Both the position numbers and the translations under genes were made by a program. This document shows, in pieces, positions 8,587 through 15,749 of a stretch of 35,366 nucleotides of DNA. Origin of the DNA: a virus; the IMG/VR virus record IMGVR_UViG_3300037245_000649, positions 1 to 35,366 of that record; one strand, written 5' to 3'. Each line of letters opens with the position of its first letter. Position 1 is the stretch's first letter. Below the pieces are notes generated by a model. That model saw only the letters and a program-made list of their open reading frames with translations, did not search any database and was not told the origin of the DNA.

Positions 8587-10170
8587 TCAAATTAACAAAT
8601 CACCAAAATCATCAGAAGAAAGTTGTTCCGCGACGCCGCTTATTTCCTCCGCAGTCATCTGCGTATCCACAACCTCTTCAAACGTATGCTTGATGCTCCT
8701 CGAAGTTGCTATCATTACATGATCTAAGATCATGTCTATTCCAATGTACTTCATTCCATTTGCTTCTGCCGCAAGCAGCGTCGTACCTGAGCCACAAAAT
8801 GGGTCTAAGACTATTTGCGGCTTATCCTGGTTTGGCATTTTGATTAACTTACACAGATAATCCATTATAGCTAATGGCTTCGTCGTAGGGTGATTGTTGC
8901 GAAGACACTTGCCTGCTGGCCTGTTTGTTTTGGCGTCCGCCGTATGTTGTTCGGTGCCAAACTCACAGCACTGAGCGCATGGCACAAAATCTTTTAATCC
9001 AAACTCGCGTTCGCTTCGACTTGCTTTGGCTGTGTAGAAGAATCTCGACGCTCCGCCGGAGTCTCCTGGGTAGGTTGGTCCTTGCGGCTGATAGTTTCCT
9101 TGTCCGGGTCTAAATTTACTTTCTGGTTTTGCGCTACTCGGACTGTTACAAGACGGTCGATTTCCGCTTTGGGCATCCATGATGCGAATCGGACAATCGG
9201 GGACGCAGGCGTAAACGTCGATCGTCTCCTGGCCGTTCTCGTCACCGTGCATTATTGTCGTATGCTTATTGGGCTTATATCCCCAAGAACCTATAATAGT
9301 CTCATGACTATAAACGCCATCTTTGCAATTTGGGCGATTATTACCCTTGATTTGTTGCGTGCCGACTTGTACGCAGTCCAGCGAGTGACTTAGGATTACG
9401 TTTGCGGGCCAACGTCCTGACGGTTGCACAAACTCAGACTGAATTACTTTAGTTGCGTAACTTGTTGCTTGTGACGATTGTTTCTTACTGTTGCAATTTG
9501 GATCATAACCGCCACCATTAAGACTGTCGCTTGTCGAAATACGACCTGCGTCTATGTTCAAACCGGCGACGCCCCACTTGCGGGCGTTTTGGGCGTATGT
9601 TAATCCCTTTTCGAGTGGCTTCATTGCCAAGATGATCGGCTCGAACGCTGGTTTCAACGCTGTTCCGTATCCGTTCCATTGTTTTGCGATGTCCGTCGCG
9701 GGGTGCGAATACACGAATCTCTCAGCCTTATCTGCCTGCGCGAAAGTTACGCCTGCCGTAATGCGGGGTTTGCGTTCTTGAATTGCGTATATCTCTCGCT
9801 TTGCGCCTGCTTCCTTGTCCAACGCTTTGCTTATGTCCATGCTCTTCGGAAATCCGCTGCCATAAATCCACATTAGCGAGTCTTTCAACTGCCAACCCGC
9901 GTCTTCGATTGCACAAGCTACGCGGTGGTACGTCCGCGTCCCGCCGAAGCAGAACAACGTTGCGCCGGGCTTTGCAACTCGCAAGACTTCTTCCCACATT
10001 GTGACGTTATACGCTACGCCGCTCGCGTCCCATGCCTTCGACATGAAGCCAAGCTCGTAAGGTGGATCAGTTATGACCGAGTCAAAGAAGTTCGACGGAA
10101 AGTCTTTCAGGACGTCTTGATTCTTGCCATGCAAAACTCGATTTAGTTTTATTTTGTTTGGGTTTAGCAT
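8587..10170 (-). CDS. Beta-class N4/N6 DNA methyltransferase, 527 aa, with C-terminal tag
   Basis: Motif IV DPPYELGF (catalytic, Asp35-Tyr38 from the chosen start) comes near the N-terminus, and motif I DPFCGSGTTLLAAE plus YIGIDM near the C-terminus. This IV-then-I order defines the beta class, which methylates adenine N6 or cytosine N4. The GSGFPKSMDI stretch after motif IV and a long middle target-recognition region match common phage enzymes. I choose ATG at 10170 (reading MLNPNKIKLN): the longer frame up to 10293 would overlap the glycosyltransferase gene by 95 bases and adds unlikely sequence. The last residues are AEQLSSDDFGDLLI, a variant of the tail on the two other DNA enzymes. It may protect phage DNA from host restriction. 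Confidence 0.9.
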   Translation of the reverse strand: MLNPNKIKLNRVLHGKNQDVLKDFPSNFFDSVITDPPYELGFMSKAWDASGVAYNVTMWEEVLRVAKPGATLFCFGGTRTYHRVACAIEDAGWQLKDSLMWIYGSGFPKSMDISKALDKEAGAKREIYAIQERKPRITAGVTFAQADKAERFVYSHPATDIAKQWNGYGTALKPAFEPIILAMKPLEKGLTYAQNARKWGVAGLNIDAGRISTSDSLNGGGYDPNCNSKKQSSQATSYATKVIQSEFVQPSGRWPANVILSHSLDCVQVGTQQIKGNNRPNCKDGVYSHETIIGSWGYKPNKHTTIMHGDENGQETIDVYACVPDCPIRIMDAQSGNRPSCNSPSSAKPESKFRPGQGNYQPQGPTYPGDSGGASRFFYTAKASRSEREFGLKDFVPCAQCCEFGTEQHTADAKTNRPAGKCLRNNHPTTKPLAIMDYLCKLIKMPNQDKPQIVLDPFCGSGTTLLAAEANGMKYIGIDMILDHVMIATSRSIKHTFEEVVDTQMTAEEISGVAEQLSSDDFGDLLI

Positions 10171-10198
10171 TGTTGATCTGGTTCGCCGTGTAGGTTGG

Positions 10199-11041
10199 TC
10201 AACTGAACTTTGCAATTTCATCTTTGAAAACTCGTTGGGTTTCTTCGTGGCCGAGATGCAACATGATTGGCGGTATTGGCATTTGCTGACCACGAAGTTG
10301 TTGCGTGTATTGTTTTATGTACTCAGCTTCGCCACCGCATACACACCACTGTTGTGGCAAGTACAACGGCGTGAATCCTGTTTGCCATGAAGCCTTGGTT
10401 ACCGCGAGCGTGCCTCTGCAAGTGTTGTCACGCAGTTCGCTTTGCAATGTAATTAGAAAGTTGCGTGCTCGATTGTGTTTCGGCGATACGAAGAACGGCG
10501 CGAAGTTTACGGCGGGCGAGTGACTAGGCACGCCTATTCGCCACAAATCGTCGAGGTCTTTTTTTAAGACGTCTGCGCCAAATGCGTTCGCCCAGGTGTA
10601 TATTCTTGGATTTAATGGCAACGCTGCGCCGAATCGTTCAGCCATGTCGAAACCATCAACGAAATTCTTGTCAATAATTAGCATGTCGTCGTCGAGAAGC
10701 AATATCGAGTCGAATTGAATGCTCGAATAATCTTGCAACTTGAACGACTCAGTGACTACCCACTTGACTTTGTAGTAGTTGCTATTACGCACGCCGCTGC
10801 GTGGTTGGTGTGCTGGCCAGAGTCGCGTGACGTATTCTCGATGTATGCCCCCGAAAAAGTATGCATCGCCAATATTAGAGTCTTCCGTCGTGATAATGTG
10901 AATTGGGTAGTCAACGAAACGTCTGATGTTGTGTACAAGTCGTTCGACTTGCGTCGCGCGGTCGCCAAATGCTGCGATTACTATTGCGCGTTTGGGTTGT
11001 TTCTTTTTGTCTGTGATTTTGTTTTCTGGTTCACTTGTCAT
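10199..11041 (-). CDS. GT-A-type glycosyltransferase, 280 aa
   Basis: The protein opens with RAIVIAAFGDRA, a nucleotide-sugar-binding strand, after a basic start. Near the middle is SILLLDDDMLII, the acidic DxD-like motif that holds the metal and sugar nucleotide in GT-A enzymes. Downstream come NPRIYTWANAFGADVL and the substrate-side segment QTGFTPLYLPQQWCVCGGEAEY. No transmembrane helix or signal is visible, so it should act in the cytoplasm. The start codon overlaps the stop of the larger glycosyltransferase (ATGA), so the two are translationally coupled and probably act one after the other. The acceptor could be modified DNA, a virion protein or a small molecule; sequence does not decide. 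Confidence 0.78.
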   Translation of the reverse strand: MTSEPENKITDKKKQPKRAIVIAAFGDRATQVERLVHNIRRFVDYPIHIITTEDSNIGDAYFFGGIHREYVTRLWPAHQPRSGVRNSNYYKVKWVVTESFKLQDYSSIQFDSILLLDDDMLIIDKNFVDGFDMAERFGAALPLNPRIYTWANAFGADVLKKDLDDLWRIGVPSHSPAVNFAPFFVSPKHNRARNFLITLQSELRDNTCRGTLAVTKASWQTGFTPLYLPQQWCVCGGEAEYIKQYTQQLRGQQMPIPPIMLHLGHEETQRVFKDEIAKFS

Positions 11042-12579
11042 GGCAAGAGTCCCTCGAAGAGCAATTCCTTGAGGCGTGACTTGAGATGCAAGACGTGGAC
11101 ACTTTCGTCGTGATACGCTCGAAGAAGTTTTGCTTTTCCCGATGCTGTTTGTTCGCCGTCAGCGTGCGGTGCAAAGTTGAATGTACAACCGACGTCAGTA
11201 ATCTTAACACCGAAATGCTCTTTCAAACGGTCGTCACCAAGATACGCAACGTTCCACATATCTTGGTCAATATACCAGTCTGCTGGATTCTCTTGCTTGT
11301 CATGCCCAAATCGTTTTTGGTACGATATCAAATCTGGGTCTGTTAACTCGTAAACCTGGCCAATCAAGAAACGTAAAAAGTCTTTGACACGATCATTAAC
11401 ACGAAACATCACAACGCCACCATTGATTGGGTACTTATATGGCTCGCATCTTGTCGTGACTCCAATGTCGAAACGATCTGAACGACGATACTCTTTCGTG
11501 GCACTATCAATTGCAAACGCCAAAAACGGATCACGCATGAAGTATAAGTCACCATCAGCGCTAATCACGCGACTTCCGTTTGGCAAGCCGCAGATGAATC
11601 TGTATTGAGTCAGCACTTTCGACCCCATGCGACCGATTGATCGTTCGTCGGGCGTCACGAATTGTGTCAACACTTTTCGACTTTTCTGGTCTGCTGATTC
11701 GTAAGCACCCTGTTTTTGGAAACTATAGTCTTTCAACTCATCGCTGAATACTACAATGTTTGTTTCCTCGTCTGACACTTCGTCGAGCGTCCGGAGTGTC
11801 TTAGAAATCAAACGGGAATCAAAGCCGTAGTCTGTAATCAAAACGTACTGCCCTGAACCGTCGTGATTCGCGCAATGCAACGATGGGAGTAGCTGCTCTT
11901 TCATAACGCGGTTTTTTAATGCTCTGAGACGTTCGTTGTTCAACGTTTCTTCGTATACTGTGCTTCCCGGCGTCGCAAGTGGCAGAATCCATTGGCTCGG
12001 TCGCGCGATGTTGACGATTGGGACGTTGTTCTTTGCGCAATGCAACGAAAAATAAAGATCGCGCATGAAGGGAATTTTGAACAAATTCAAACCCAGTTGA
12101 CAATCTTCAAATGTCAAAACATGGAATCCGCAGACACCCACGCCGCACAAGTCGTTGAAAATATCCCGCTCAAGCCTGTCAGAAAAGCCCCAAGTCTGCT
12201 TACAATCTGTGTAGTCCCCTGCTGGTAGCACGAGATTACTTCCGTGCGCCGTGCAGACAACTTTATGCTCATGCCTGCGAAGAGCCTCTATTAATTTTTC
12301 ACAGAAATCCTGTGGATACATCAAGTCGTCGTCCATGCAAAAAACGTATCCAGACTCGGGCACCCAGCTCCATATACTGTCGTGCGCGTGCCTATTCTCC
12401 GTATTCAGGTGACAAACAACTTTCTGTTTGTCTTTTAGCCACTCAGGAACTGATTCATAAAAGTTTAGCACCAAGTGTATGACATCCACTTGATCATAGA
12501 TTCTTTTGAGAACAATCTTGAGTGACTTTTCTCTTTCTTTCACTGATGCTATCAGTGCTGTTCTTGTTTCTTCTGCCAT
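11038..12579 (-). CDS. Two-domain glycosyltransferase, 513 aa
   Basis: The first ~240 residues look like a family-2-like GT-A domain: IASVKEREKSLKIVL start and YVFCMDDDLMYPQDF with a DxD motif near residue 80. The remainder is a second nucleotide-diphospho-sugar transferase domain: YVLITDYG start, RVISADGDLYFMRDPF with a DxD, NGGVVMFRV, and YIDQDMWN, a pattern seen in GT8/GT77-style enzymes. Two acidic donor sites in one chain imply two successive sugar transfers, or one active and one structural domain. A clear Shine-Dalgarno (AAGGAG, 8 bases before ATG) precedes the start. It is the first protein gene after the tRNA pair in the direction of transcription and heads the modification island. 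Confidence 0.8.
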   Translation of the reverse strand: MAEETRTALIASVKEREKSLKIVLKRIYDQVDVIHLVLNFYESVPEWLKDKQKVVCHLNTENRHAHDSIWSWVPESGYVFCMDDDLMYPQDFCEKLIEALRRHEHKVVCTAHGSNLVLPAGDYTDCKQTWGFSDRLERDIFNDLCGVGVCGFHVLTFEDCQLGLNLFKIPFMRDLYFSLHCAKNNVPIVNIARPSQWILPLATPGSTVYEETLNNERLRALKNRVMKEQLLPSLHCANHDGSGQYVLITDYGFDSRLISKTLRTLDEVSDEETNIVVFSDELKDYSFQKQGAYESADQKSRKVLTQFVTPDERSIGRMGSKVLTQYRFICGLPNGSRVISADGDLYFMRDPFLAFAIDSATKEYRRSDRFDIGVTTRCEPYKYPINGGVVMFRVNDRVKDFLRFLIGQVYELTDPDLISYQKRFGHDKQENPADWYIDQDMWNVAYLGDDRLKEHFGVKITDVGCTFNFAPHADGEQTASGKAKLLRAYHDESVHVLHLKSRLKELLFEGLLP

Positions 12580-12627
12580 CGCGCCAACTCCTTCAGAAGG
12601 TTTACTTGTTTAGTTTTAGACTACAAA

Positions 12628-12701
12628 TGGACAAGACTGGAATCGAACCAGCGGCCTTTCCGGTGCAAACGGAACGCTCTACCTAGCTGAGCTACAAGCC
12701 C
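12628..12701 (-). tRNA. tRNA-Ala (anticodon TGC), acceptor stem partly mismatched
   Basis: The minus strand folds as a cloverleaf of 74 bases. The anticodon stem is TTCCG/CGGAA around loop TTTGCAC, giving anticodon TGC at 12665-12667. The D stem is GCTC/GAGC and the T arm GCTGG-TTCGATT-CCAGT. The acceptor strands are GGGCTTG and CTTGTCC with discriminator A. The third pair is G3-U70, the classic alanine identity element, which strongly supports the call. The fifth and sixth pairs are both T-T mismatches. CCA is not encoded. It reads in the same direction as the surrounding genes. Confidence 0.85.
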
Positions 12702-12723
12702 TAGAGCAATAATTATAATTCCT

Positions 12724-12782
12724 GCGGCGGACGCCCTCGATTTATAATGTAGGTGTCGGTTAGACGTTGAGTCGTCCGCCGC
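12724..12782. repeat. 9-bp perfect GC-rich inverted repeat (hairpin) between the two tRNA genes
   Basis: GCGGCGGAC at 12724-12732 and GTCCGCCGC at 12774-12782 are perfect reverse complements separated by 41 bases. As RNA on the minus strand this would form a very stable stem in the spacer between tRNA-Pro and tRNA-Ala. I looked for a third tRNA here: the length (59 bases) and the missing TTCGA-type T-loop do not fit. It may be a tRNA remnant, a processing signal, a small structured RNA or a terminator-like element; a short AT-rich stretch (12706-12722) follows in the transcript. Confidence 0.5.
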
Positions 12783-12817
12783 GTATGATAAACGCCCTGC
12801 TCCCTAGCTAAAATGAA

Positions 12818-12891
12818 TCGGAATGGGAAGACTCGAACTTCCAATCTCTGCGCCCCAAACGCAGCGCCCTGCCAAATTAGGCTACACTCCG
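12818..12891 (-). tRNA. tRNA-Pro (anticodon TGG)
   Basis: The minus strand folds as a full cloverleaf of 74 bases: acceptor CGGAGTG/CATTCCG (one G-U pair) with discriminator A, anticodon stem CTGCG/CGCAG around loop TTTGGGG giving anticodon TGG, and T arm GGAAG-TTCGAGT-CTTCC. A C1-G72 first pair is the hallmark of bacterial proline tRNAs. CCA is not encoded, so the host enzyme must add it. It probably supplements a host tRNA pool for CCN codons. Confidence 0.92.
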
Positions 12892-12974
12892 AAACACCCA
12901 CCACATTTGAGCTTTAGCAACGTGCTGCATAGCGAAGTTGGCTTGGCGGGTACATTGTTGTTCATTGTGTCATC

Positions 12975-12986
12975 CGTGACGTCACG
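12975..12986. repeat. 12-bp perfect palindrome upstream of the tRNA pair
   Basis: CGTGACGTCACG reads the same on both strands. It lies in the 140-base non-coding spacer between the gene ending at 13032 and tRNA-Pro. It could be a dimeric regulator site for the tRNA/modification operon, but a single palindrome of this size is weak evidence. I saw no other clear element in this spacer. Confidence 0.3.
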
Positions 12987-13031
12987 CTAACCTCGAAAGT
13001 CTAACGTGTTGCGTCCTTGCTACCAATTTGT

Positions 13032-13433
13032 TTAACTTACTGACGTTACACCACTGTCATCGAGAATTACAATCGTGTCTTCTAACTCATCAACCATCTC
13101 TATTTGATCAAATGCCCAGCGTGTAAATTCTTGCCCTGTATCAAACTCGCAAACTCTATCAACGTGCCCATCTAGCCTGCGAGATTCTTGAAAATTAACC
13201 ATATCTTGTACTGCTTCGATGGCTGTCTTAAACGCGCGAATTCCCCCGCCTACTACACCTTTGGACGGAATCGACCAAACCCCAAAAACTTGACAAAATG
13301 CAAACATATTATCAACATTATAAAGTCTGCTCACATCGCCAATATACACTGTTGCATATATTTTGTTGCCCATTAAATTTACATCTGAAACCTCTACTGC
13401 ATCTGATTCAATTGTTTGAATTAGTTTACGCAT
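13032..13433 (-). CDS. Hypothetical protein, 133 aa
   Basis: I do not recognise this protein. It begins MRKLIQTIES, has a beta-rich middle (KIYATVYIGDVSRLY, FGVWSIP) and an acidic C-terminal third (EFDTGQEF, VDELEDTIVILDDSG). No membrane segment or cysteine cluster is visible. I choose ATG at 13433 rather than the ATG at 13487 because GAGG lies at good spacing before it and not before the longer form. It is followed downstream by the tRNA pair. Confidence 0.6.
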   Translation of the reverse strand: MRKLIQTIESDAVEVSDVNLMGNKIYATVYIGDVSRLYNVDNMFAFCQVFGVWSIPSKGVVGGGIRAFKTAIEAVQDMVNFQESRRLDGHVDRVCEFDTGQEFTRWAFDQIEMVDELEDTIVILDDSGVTSVS

Positions 13434-13502
13434 CCTAATTTCCTCGTTTAACGTATCAAGCCGCGCTGCTTCTCGTCGAAGACACATGGTTCGAATGTTT
13501 CA

Positions 13503-13814
13503 TTAACTTGTCGTTGACATACCCCCACATTCAGGACAATCGTCCTGCTCGAAATCTACTAAGCATACATGGTCTTTACCCAGAACGAATATCGTTTCGA
13601 TATTTTTGCCATGGCGGTCATTCAAATATACCTTCGTCCCCTTCTCGTCCTCCTTGTTAATAATGACCCATATTTTACCGCAATTATACTGGTCATTATC
13701 ATCATCAGGGCCAATCCCTATGCTCAGCGTTTTACCATCTTCACAGAACGTAATATGGTCAGACTCGTGGTGGCTTAATGCTTTCTCGTGCCCGCTTACA
13801 ATAGTTAATCTCAT
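13503..13814 (-). CDS. Hypothetical protein, 103 aa
   Basis: Not recognised. A short acidic beta-rich protein with a C-terminal C-x2-C pair (DDCPECGGMS) that could help bind a metal. One GIGPDDDNDQYNCGKIWVII segment suggests a small sheet with an acidic loop. The start ATG at 13814 has AAAGG eight bases upstream. It sits among small genes downstream of the terminase; co-transcription with them is likely from the spacing. Confidence 0.6.
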   Translation of the reverse strand: MRLTIVSGHEKALSHHESDHITFCEDGKTLSIGIGPDDDNDQYNCGKIWVIINKEDEKGTKVYLNDRHGKNIETIFVLGKDHVCLVDFEQDDCPECGGMSTTS

Positions 13815-13839
13815 GCTCGTCGCCTTTGATTTATAACTC

Positions 13840-14412
13840 TTAACTTACCGAAGTAGTATTGCTAATTGTACCAACAACAGTCTTCTCAAGATCAACAATC
13901 TTCTTATCTTTGTCCTTGAGTTTGCGTTTGTCTTTGGGTCGCGTGACGCCCATCGCGCCAATTCCGAATGCGGCGAGCGTCGGGACTAGAAGGCCGATCG
14001 GTCCAGTCGGCGAAAAAACCGTGCGCTTGAACTGCTCCGCATCTTCAATATTTGAGAAATGCCCTTTTGCAATATACGCATAGTGTGACGCCTTATCAAC
14101 AAGAAGCCTACCTACGTCTCGCTGTTCGACTTCGTTCTTGCGTTGCATTCGTATTGCGAGTTGCTTTGCGTCCCACAACGTTGGCCACGGGAATATCGAC
14201 GTTATGTTGCTCATGTCACTTGCGTCATTTGCGCCGCTTAAATTACTTGATTCATTGGCAGGGTCATACTTTTTTGCTTCTGGTCCGATGTACGTTGGGA
14301 TCAGCAAGTCTTGGAAACACCCGGCGCTGAACATTGCGACGAGGACTAGGACTAGGAATGGGATTATTAGTTTGCTAAAGTTTGGTCTTGGAATTCTTGG
14401 CTTACTTACCAT
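13840..14412 (-). CDS. Putative lipoprotein with second hydrophobic segment, 190 aa
   Basis: From the ATG at 14412 the protein has a basic N-terminus (VSKPRIPRP), a hydrophobic core (LIIPFLVLVLVAMF) and SAGC at residues 29-32, resembling a lipoprotein signal with Cys32 as the lipidated residue. The residue at -3 is Ser, which is less typical. A second hydrophobic stretch (GPIGLLVPTLAAFGIGAMGV) lies near residue 135 and is followed by a strongly basic helix (RPKDKRKLKDKDKK). Lipid anchor plus C-terminal membrane helix is the plan of unimolecular spanins, the lysis proteins that fuse inner and outer membranes, but other membrane roles are possible. The longer frame to 14535 is rejected because AGGAG lies 7 bases before 14412. 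It overlaps the preceding gene by 11 bases. Confidence 0.6.
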   Translation of the reverse strand: MVSKPRIPRPNFSKLIIPFLVLVLVAMFSAGCFQDLLIPTYIGPEAKKYDPANESSNLSGANDASDMSNITSIFPWPTLWDAKQLAIRMQRKNEVEQRDVGRLLVDKASHYAYIAKGHFSNIEDAEQFKRTVFSPTGPIGLLVPTLAAFGIGAMGVTRPKDKRKLKDKDKKIVDLEKTVVGTISNTTSVS

Positions 14413-14686
14413 CGTCATTCTCCTCTTTGGTTTGCACGTCATCGAAGCACGGTTCGCCGTATTGAAAGTCAGGACACTCATAGACTGGCGTACACAAGTT
14501 GAACGCCAAACAGTTTGCGTAAACCGCGTTAGCAATCACGCAATTCTTTTCCGGTGTCCCCGGTCTGAATAGCCCGCAATACTTGCAGAGACAATTGTCC
14601 CAATGCGTGCCTCTCAAGTCTTTGCGTACTGATACAACTGTGCCATGATGCTCGTATGCTTCGAATTCAACTTTCTTTTCTGCCAT
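14402..14686 (-). CDS. Cysteine-rich hypothetical protein, 94 aa
   Basis: The protein starts MAEKKVEFEAYEHHG and contains about nine cysteines between residues 30 and 80, including CLCKYCGLF, a PEKNCVIA segment and CTPVYEC. This Cys pattern is common in small phage proteins of unknown function and probably binds one or more metal ions. The start at 14686 is set by GAGGAG eight bases upstream. The end overlaps the start of the lipoprotein gene by 11 bases, indicating coupled translation. Confidence 0.65.
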   Translation of the reverse strand: MAEKKVEFEAYEHHGTVVSVRKDLRGTHWDNCLCKYCGLFRPGTPEKNCVIANAVYANCLAFNLCTPVYECPDFQYGEPCFDDVQTKEENDDGK

Positions 14687-14945
14687 TGTCGTTCTCCTCA
14701 ATTATCTGGTTGACAACTACTGATCGTATATTACCCGCCTGTATTTGGATACGTTTTGGCAAACAACAACTTTCATCTTCAAAACCATCAAATATGTGCC
14801 AGTAGCCTTTCGTTACTGTTAGGAATGATTTTGTGTATAGCCTATAAAATTCGCCCGATTCTACTGTTACCTCGACCCGGACCAATTTACCTACAAACTT
14901 CTCTATACGTTTTTTCTCTTCTTCCTTCTTTTCTTCGCCAGTCAT
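14667..14945 (-). CDS. Hypothetical protein, 92 aa
   Basis: Not recognised. The N-terminus is a charged helix (TGEEKKEEEKKRIEKF), followed by a small beta-rich body (VGKLVRVEVTVESGEFYRLY, WHIFDGFEDE) reminiscent of an Sm- or SH3-like barrel; I cannot confirm this. Start options are 14993, 14975 and 14945; I prefer 14945 because AAAGGG lies at useful spacing. Its end overlaps the next gene by about 20 bases. Confidence 0.5.
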   Translation of the reverse strand: MTGEEKKEEEKKRIEKFVGKLVRVEVTVESGEFYRLYTKSFLTVTKGYWHIFDGFEDESCCLPKRIQIQAGNIRSVVVNQIIEENDNGRKES

Positions 14946-15029
14946 TCTCTGCCCTTTCGTTTGTTTATTCAACATTTTCTGCCTATTCGGCACTGTGCTA
15001 CTTATTCTTATAACGATTCCAGATAAACG

Positions 15030-15266
15030 TCACGCAAAGGACAACGATCCGCTTGCGCCGGATTCTGAACTTGATTGCATTGGCTTATTTTTGACTGCTG
15101 GTTTGTCTAAGTCTACGCGAGACAATTCAAGGCTGAAATTTAACTTGTCCACTTCTCTTGCAACACTGCACACAAAGTCCATTCCCCCTCCAATTGGTGT
15201 TTGTCTGCCGTCTGTTGTAGTGACGCTCGCTGCGTCCCAGTTTGGTATGTCTACTATGAATTTCAT
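15030..15266 (-). CDS. Hypothetical protein, 78 aa
   Basis: Not recognised. From ATG 15266 (reading MKFIVDIPNWDAASV) the protein is mostly polar with a serine-rich end (SSSESGASGSLSF). GAGGAG eight bases upstream selects this start over the longer frame to 15323. The VDLDKPAVKNKP stretch suggests a flexible C-terminal half. It is one of a series of small genes between the terminase and the tRNAs. Confidence 0.6.
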   Translation of the reverse strand: MKFIVDIPNWDAASVTTTDGRQTPIGGGMDFVCSVAREVDKLNFSLELSRVDLDKPAVKNKPMQSSSESGASGSLSFA

Positions 15267-15344
15267 TTGCCGTCTCCTCGAACTATTGTTCGCCTTTCGC
15301 CTCTGTTTTGTTTGTTGCGTCACGCACGACGATCGTCGTGGCGA

Positions 15345-15710
15345 CTAATTACTCTGGCTCCGAACGTAAATTAACGCGGTGATAATATCCTCGTCAGCTA
15401 TATCACCATAACCTACCCGCATCATCTCTCGCAGTACGTCAAAGTTTCTTGCACTGACGTTGTGTTCAATTCCTAGTAACGCTGGTGGCAGTTTACTGAA
15501 CTCGCCTTTCCAGTGTCCAAGAATTCGTCCCGTTCCTTCGTTGGCGCAATCTGCTGTGCATGGTCCTCGATGCCCGACCGAGCAATTCATTAGCAGCAAA
15601 TCGGTTCCAACAGGAATCGTAGACCAGTGGTCACCCTTTCTAATCGTGCAGCCTACGTCGCCTACTGCAATATCAAACGAATGATCTATGTTCTTCAAAC
15701 TTTCGCTCAT
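15345..15710 (-). CDS. Hypothetical protein, 121 aa
   Basis: Not recognised. The N-terminal two thirds contain CTIRKGDHW, NCSVGHRGPCTADC and GRILGHWKGEF, with four cysteines that might form a metal site or disulfides. The C-terminal third looks helical (FDVLREMMRVGYGD, EDIITALIYV). A strong Shine-Dalgarno (GAGGAG before ATTAAAATG) sets the start at 15710. No signal peptide or membrane helix is visible. Confidence 0.65.
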   Translation of the reverse strand: MSESLKNIDHSFDIAVGDVGCTIRKGDHWSTIPVGTDLLLMNCSVGHRGPCTADCANEGTGRILGHWKGEFSKLPPALLGIEHNVSARNFDVLREMMRVGYGDIADEDIITALIYVRSQSN

Positions 15711-15749
15711 TTTAATCTCCTCAGATTATTTGGTTTATTTGAATTTGCA

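Noticed and set aside
6158-8590. Shared tails explained as a recent duplication of the gene ends
   Set aside because: Many synonymous codon differences between the three copies argue against recent copying; an old duplication kept by selection remains possible.
6158-10170. Shared tail as a canonical bacterial beta-clamp motif
   Set aside because: The QLS start recalls QL(S/D)LF, but the hydrophobic residues that should follow directly are absent (SD instead), so it does not match the known consensus; a phage-specific clamp cannot be excluded.
8587-10293. Longer start for the beta-class methyltransferase
   Set aside because: The extra 41 residues overlap the upstream glycosyltransferase gene by 95 bases and show no family similarity.
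12733-12800. Third tRNA between tRNA-Pro and tRNA-Ala
   Set aside because: A loop resembling an anticodon arm can be drawn near 12790, but there is no T-loop consensus, no D stem at the right distance, and the anticodon would be unusual.
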